A DNA stretch of 64,000 nt from Bacteroidota bacterium. GTDB taxonomy: Bacteria > Bacteroidota > Bacteroidia > Chitinophagales > Chitinophagaceae. A model generated the notes under the pieces. The model ran no database searches, had not been told where the DNA came from, and saw only the letters and a program-made list of their open reading frames with translations. This document shows positions 60,379 to 64,000 of this stretch, piece after piece (the first letter of the stretch is position 1; each line of letters begins with the position of its first letter). A program made the translations under genes and the position numbers. Where the stretch lies: the NCBI GenBank assembly GCA_023424015.1, contig JAFAEM010000036.1:1-64000 (forward strand). Direction: 5' to 3'.

Positions 60379-60421
60379 AAAGCTTTGATTTCACGTACTT
60401 CGTGCAAAGTTTTCCGCTAAC

Positions 60422-61048
60422 ATGCCAGAAGCTTTTTTAAAAGGAATAACACTGGGATTCCTGCTGAGTATTTCAGTAGGCCCTGTCATTTTTTCTATCA
60501 TCAAGCAAAGCCTTAACAACGGCCACCGTGGCGGTTTTGCTTTTGTGGCAGGCGTTTCCGGCAGTGATATAGCACTTGTGCTGATCAGTAATGTATTTAC
60601 AGAACTTTTTTCCAGTATCAGCTCTCACCGCCTGCATATAGGCATAGCCGGAAGTATATTTTTGATCGTGATGGGCATCTATTTTCTTTTCTTCAAAAAA
60701 GTGAAGGTAGATGCGACAGGCCAGCAAATTGTATCGCGTTTCCGAAAAAGGGATTATGCCCGGCTATTTCTTTCAGGATTTTTTATGAATACGCTAAACC
60801 CCGCGATATTTTTATTTTGGATTACGACCTCCACCTCATTTGCCAGCCATTCTACCCGCGAAAGAATTGCAATTTTTTGCACCTGTCTTTTATTTGTATT
60901 AGCAACGGATATAGCGAAAGTGATGCTGGCAGGTAAGATCCGCAACAGGCTTACACCCCACAACATACATAATATTAACCGGCTCAATGGTATCATTCTT
61001 ATTGGATTTGGCCTCGCTTTAATATGGGGCCTGCTTAAATACACCTGA
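60422..61048 (+). CDS. LysE-family amino acid exporter
   Basis: LysE-type proteins export amino acids or small metabolites. The 208-residue protein has about six helices, with the N-terminal signature GITLGFLLSISVGPVIFSIIKQSL and the central FLSGFFMNTLNPAIFLFWI, typical of the family. Substrate is unknown. It follows the GH3-like gene by 44 bp in the same direction, so a joint role in conjugate synthesis and export is possible but only inferred. Confidence 0.9.
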   Translation: MPEAFLKGITLGFLLSISVGPVIFSIIKQSLNNGHRGGFAFVAGVSGSDIALVLISNVFTELFSSISSHRLHIGIAGSIFLIVMGIYFLFFKKVKVDATGQQIVSRFRKRDYARLFLSGFFMNTLNPAIFLFWITTSTSFASHSTRERIAIFCTCLLFVLATDIAKVMLAGKIRNRLTPHNIHNINRLNGIILIGFGLALIWGLLKYT

Positions 61049-61133
61049 GGATTCAGGTATCGAATCATTAGACAGTTGTGGCGGATTATTATTTTAACAA
61101 ATCCAACCTCCCAATACCATGTAAGTTTGTCGC

Positions 61134-61643
61134 ATGAACCGGCTGCTTTTGGCTTTTGCCTGTATAATTACATCTATACTCTGCCATGCACAGTCGGGTT
61201 ATTTGTTTGTAAAGAAAGGCCTAAAGAAAAAAGCTACCTATACAGAAGGAACTTCGATATCTCTACGCTTACAAAACGATAGTCTGAGACATGGTCTAAT
61301 TACCCGGCTGATCAATGATACTATTTTTATAAATGGGCGACCTATCCCACGCCAGGCGGTAAAGGAAATCTTACTGGAAGATCGCGAAAGGAAATTTCGC
61401 ATTCCTTTCAGGGATTTTATGCTGATCACGGGTGGCGTAGCGCTGGTTACAGCCGGCCTAAGCCTTAGTGACCAGACTGAATTCAGAGATGCATTGATCG
61501 CCGGGCTGGCCATTGGCTATGGACCGCTTGCGATTGGATATGTGAAAAGTAAAATTTCCCTGAAGCGTAAAAAGTACCGCATTGGTAAAAAATTCCGGTT
61601 GCAGATGATTGACTTTTATTTACCAGGCAGACGCGGATTCTAA
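61134..61643 (+). CDS. Exported protein of unknown function
   Basis: I do not recognise this 169-residue protein. It has a signal peptide (MNRLLLAFACIITSILCHAQ) and a Lys/Arg-rich mature part (KKGLKKKATY; IGKKFRLQMIDFYLPGRRGF). A hydrophobic stretch at about 105-130 (FMLITGGVALVTAGLSLS) may be a membrane helix. It lies between the LysE gene and mtgA on the same strand. No motif indicates a function. Confidence 0.6.
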   Translation: MNRLLLAFACIITSILCHAQSGYLFVKKGLKKKATYTEGTSISLRLQNDSLRHGLITRLINDTIFINGRPIPRQAVKEILLEDRERKFRIPFRDFMLITGGVALVTAGLSLSDQTEFRDALIAGLAIGYGPLAIGYVKSKISLKRKKYRIGKKFRLQMIDFYLPGRRGF

Positions 61644-61690
61644 GACTATGGAATCCTAATTCCCAATCCCTTTTTATATTGCAGCCGGTT

Positions 61691-62395
61691 ATGAAAGATT
61701 CTTTTCAGAAAGTATGGCGCTGGACAAAACGGATATTCATCGTGCTTTTCATAGCACAACTTGTTTATATCATTTTGTTGAAATGGATCAATCCGCCCAT
61801 AACAATAACACAATTGGTGAGCTGGATCTCGGGTCACGGGCTTAAAAGGGATTATGTGGCCGGTCGCAACATATCTTTTAATGCGAAGCTCGCGGTGATC
61901 GCCTCGGAAGACCAGTTGTTTGCCGACCATAGCGGGTTCGACTGGAAAAGCATAAAAAAGGCTATGAAGTATAACGAGAAAAAGCCAGGTCGGGTGCGGG
62001 GTGCAAGTACCATCAGTCAGCAGGTCGCCAAGAATGTTTTCCTGTGGCAGGGTAAGAGTTTTTTCAGAAAAGGACTCGAAGCGTATTTCACGTTCATGAT
62101 TGAACTGATATGGGGCAAGAAAAGAATCCTGGAAATATATCTCAACGTGAGCGAGATGGGAACGGGAATATTCGGCATCGAGAGAGCAGCAAATATTTAT
62201 TTCAATAAAACGGCATCACAACTTAGTCGCCAGGAAGCTGCCATGATCGCAGCCTGTTTACCTAACCCTAAGCGTTTAAAGGTAAAACCTGCATCCAGGT
62301 ATATGACCGCCCGCTCCCGAAAGATCATGCAACAAATGAATTTTCTGCAAACGGATCCTGAGATATTAAAGGTCATCGAAGCAAAGAAGAAATAG
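61691..62395 (+). CDS. mtgA: Monofunctional biosynthetic peptidoglycan transglycosylase
   Basis: MtgA polymerises lipid II into glycan strands. This 234-residue GT51 protein has one N-terminal helix (IFIVLFIAQLVYIILLKW, about 15-32), then the catalytic-Glu motif ASEDQLFADHSGFDW, the family GASTISQQVAKNVFLW, and RILEIYLNVSEMGTGIFGIERAA. There is no transpeptidase domain, which separates it from class A PBPs. I prefer the ATG at 61691 to a TTG at 61679. It converges with the NadR-like kinase gene, two bases between stops. Confidence 0.94.
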   Translation: MKDSFQKVWRWTKRIFIVLFIAQLVYIILLKWINPPITITQLVSWISGHGLKRDYVAGRNISFNAKLAVIASEDQLFADHSGFDWKSIKKAMKYNEKKPGRVRGASTISQQVAKNVFLWQGKSFFRKGLEAYFTFMIELIWGKKRILEIYLNVSEMGTGIFGIERAANIYFNKTASQLSRQEAAMIAACLPNPKRLKVKPASRYMTARSRKIMQQMNFLQTDPEILKVIEAKKK

Positions 62396-62397
62396 AC

Positions 62398-62961
62398 CTA
62401 GACACTAATCTGATCCACCGCGCCGATGGCCGTGTTTAATCGTTGTTCGTAGTCACCACTGATATCGACCCACGGCGTTGACTGGTTGATCATAATATCT
62501 TTATATATAGAATAAAGCTTCTGACGACTTTCAAGGTCAGGATATTCCCTCAACTCATCCTTTACCCAGGGCAGGTCCACATTACATAGCAGGTAAAGAT
62601 CATATTTTCTTTTTACGATCTGGTCGAGGATAAACTTGTGACAGTTGTCAAATACAAATTCGCACCAGACTTTCATGACATACATATCTGTATCGATGAA
62701 AAGTAATTGGCGGGGATTTTTTATCGACGCCTCATAACCTGTGTTTTCGAGCCTTTTCTCATACTCTTCTTCCAGCGCCAGTTGTCCTTTGGCGACCGTC
62801 AGTAAATCGTTGTAAGTATAGTTCATACCATGTTTCAGGAGATATTCCCGGGCATATTCTGGCACCCACAAGGTTTGATAATGCGCCGCCAGTTGCTGAC
62901 AAAGCGTGCTTTTGCCCGTGCTCTCCGGTCCCAGGATAACTATTTTTTTTAACTTACTCAT
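62398..62961 (-). CDS. NadR-like nicotinamide riboside kinase (P-loop ATPase)
   Basis: This 187-residue P-loop protein resembles the kinase domain of NadR, which phosphorylates nicotinamide riboside to NMN. Walker A is GPESTGKSTLC near residues 11-21; the WVPEYAREYL helix and LLFIDTDMYVMKVW strand are typical. It overlaps pnuC by about 8 bp, so the pair forms an NR uptake and phosphorylation module. There is no nucleotidyltransferase or repressor domain, so NMN adenylation must come from another enzyme. Confidence 0.88.
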   Translation of the reverse strand: MSKLKKIVILGPESTGKSTLCQQLAAHYQTLWVPEYAREYLLKHGMNYTYNDLLTVAKGQLALEEEYEKRLENTGYEASIKNPRQLLFIDTDMYVMKVWCEFVFDNCHKFILDQIVKRKYDLYLLCNVDLPWVKDELREYPDLESRQKLYSIYKDIMINQSTPWVDISGDYEQRLNTAIGAVDQISV

Positions 62962-63541
62962 GGGTGGAAGATTGTCTTAGTTTAACCCGCTTTTTCCATT
63001 CTGCCAATCCCCAGAAAGCAAATACCAGCAGAATAACATAATACACACTTGTAAATACGAGCCCTTTTACAAAATACAAAGGGATCGACGCAATATTTGT
63101 GATGATCCACCAAAACCAGCTTTCCACTTTTTTTCTCGCCATCAGCCACATACCGGTAAATGCGCTTGCTGAGGCCAATGCATCGGCCCAGGGAATGGCA
63201 CCCGGCGCAAATTCTTTCTTTAAAAAAGAAAGCGCGATAAATATGCTGATATAAAAAAAGCCGAAGAATAAGACCTGGTTACGCCAGTCGCGGAGCGAAG
63301 AACTGGTAATGACAACGGCTTGCTGGTGCTGCGGGGTTTTTTTTGCCCAAAGAATCCAGCCATAGATGCTGACTACTGTATAATAGAAATTGACCGATGC
63401 CTCTCCCAGCAAATGAAACTTAAAACTTAGATATATGTAGATGATCGTATTGACCAGCCCAACCGGGTACACGAGGATATTTTCAATACGACTGAACCAT
63501 ACGCTGGTAATACCGGCGATTACCGCGATAAACTCCAGCAT
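62954..63541 (-). CDS. pnuC: Nicotinamide riboside transporter PnuC
   Basis: PnuC carries nicotinamide riboside across the inner membrane by facilitated diffusion, trapped when a kinase phosphorylates it. The protein has about seven helices and the typical opening FIAVIAGITSVWFSRIENILVYPVGLVNTIIYIY, ending in LAEWKKRVKLRQS. The ATG at 63541 is the safest start; a TTG at 63595 would add 18 residues found in some relatives. The frame further upstream crosses a terminator hairpin and cannot be coding. The NR kinase gene overlaps its end, so salvage is coupled. Confidence 0.9.
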   Translation of the reverse strand: MLEFIAVIAGITSVWFSRIENILVYPVGLVNTIIYIYLSFKFHLLGEASVNFYYTVVSIYGWILWAKKTPQHQQAVVITSSSLRDWRNQVLFFGFFYISIFIALSFLKKEFAPGAIPWADALASASAFTGMWLMARKKVESWFWWIITNIASIPLYFVKGLVFTSVYYVILLVFAFWGLAEWKKRVKLRQSSTHE

Positions 63542-63614
63542 TGTCGTGTTTTTTATCCCCTCAATAAACGCATGATATATTTCCTGTAAACTCAAGCTTA
63601 CACTTTGATGTAAA

Positions 63615-63647
63615 CATAATAAAAAAGCAAACCCTACGGAGGTTTGC
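63615..63647 (-). terminator. Intrinsic terminator of the mddA gene
   Basis: On the minus strand GCAAACC and GGTTTGC form a perfect seven-base stem around a seven-base loop, followed by a T-rich tract (TTTTTTATT). It lies 29 bp after the methyltransferase stop codon, before pnuC. Confidence 0.85.
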
Positions 63648-63675
63648 TGCGACGGAATCGGGGATATCAATCAGT

Positions 63676-64000
63676 TCAGGACTGACTGCTTCCGGATCTC
63701 CGTTTGGAAAAAGGTATGAGCATTGGCGCCCATTTTTTATACTCACGGTATTTTTCGCCAAAATGCGCTATCAGATCACGCTCTTCAAACTGTATGGCAA
63801 CAAGTATATAACCCGTAGTCAGTATGGCAAACAGCAAATGTGCCGCCGTCATGACCGGTGTGCACCAAAATGCAATCAGAAAACCGAGATAAAGAGGGTG
63901 TCTTACCAGCCTGTAGAATCCTGGTAATCTGAAGGGCAATGTAGTGTAAGGCTTCCCATTAAAATAAAGCCATACCTGGCGGAGGCCAAACAGGTCGAAA
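63676..64000 (-). CDS. mddA: Methanethiol S-methyltransferase-like membrane enzyme, 5'-truncated by window edge
   Basis: This is the C-terminal 107 residues of an isoprenylcysteine-methyltransferase-superfamily membrane protein. It matches MddA, which methylates methanethiol to dimethyl sulfide. Visible text is FDLFGLRQVWLYFNGKPYTT, then YRLVRHPLYLGFLIAFWCTP and the end LVAIQFEERDLIAHFGEKY with WAPMLIPF. The frame is open to the right edge, so the N-terminal helices are outside. A TTG at 63937-63939 is not the true start. Confidence 0.82.
   Translation of the reverse strand, partial: FDLFGLRQVWLYFNGKPYTTLPFRLPGFYRLVRHPLYLGFLIAFWCTPVMTAAHLLFAILTTGYILVAIQFEERDLIAHFGEKYREYKKWAPMLIPFSKRRSGSSQS

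Noticed and set aside
63480..63670. Possible TPP riboswitch before pnuC
   Set aside because: The only structure is the simple GCAAACC/GGTTTGC terminator hairpin; no TPP-aptamer sequence is seen.

Overview
The window looks like chromosomal DNA of a Bacteroidota species, most likely in or near the Chitinophagaceae. The reasons are a PorP/SprF protein next to a PKD-repeat adhesin with a gliding-motility-type C-terminus (type IX secretion), an S46 dipeptidyl-peptidase, DUF2480 and IPExxxVDY proteins, a bacterial GH3-like protein, Bacteroidota-style -7 elements (TAnnTTTG), and starts without clear Shine-Dalgarno sequences. Genes are densely packed with frequent strand switches. This assignment is inference from gene content.

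Layout. 1-1.8 kb: the end of an IS3-family element and a degraded gene fragment. 1.8-11.5 kb: pterin dehydratase, an M28 peptidase, feoB, a serine hydrolase/M20 amidohydrolase pair, a chromate transporter, nadD and feoA. 11.5-15 kb: ybeY, a pair of parS-like palindromes, mnmG and a TonB-family protein. 15-18.1 kb: an unusual three-gene operon (SET methyltransferase, ATP-grasp ligase, ATP-grasp-SET fusion). 18.2-25.2 kb: a PIF1-like helicase, a GxxExxY cassette bounded by a 28-bp inverted repeat, ssb, a DJ-1/PfpI protein, tRNA-Phe, a lysine-rich histone-like protein and recQ. 25.5-28.8 kb: kdsD, manC, a PolB-like exonuclease and RidA. 28.8-33.4 kb: the type IX pair. 33.7-38.4 kb: YjbR, an aminotransferase, an HEXXH protein, a small membrane protein and nadA. 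38.4-39.0 kb: an AT-rich non-coding region with clustered DnaA-box-like 9-mers. 39-48 kb: S46 peptidase, PpiD-like foldase, DUF2480, CorA, YihY, ClC channel. 48.7-52.4 kb: kdsB, a sterol-desaturase-like protein, DUF2007, dnaN, recX. 52.4-64 kb: nitrilase, S41 peptidase, thiL, inositol monophosphatase, a GT2/sugar-transferase fusion, GH3, LysE exporter, mtgA, an NR salvage pair, and a partial methanethiol S-methyltransferase.

Themes. NAD metabolism recurs (nadD, nadA, pnuC plus a NadR-like kinase), as does envelope construction (kdsD, kdsB, manC, mtgA, GT2 fusion, type IX genes). The parS-like pair, mnmG, dnaN and the DnaA-box cluster together suggest an origin-proximal region. The most unusual content is the SET/ATP-grasp operon. 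Next come two non-coding repeat families: a MITE-like element in two inverted copies (10.4 and 34.0 kb), whose ends supply the stop codons of the preceding genes, and the 28-bp repeat around the GxxExxY gene, with a solo relative at 6.8 kb.
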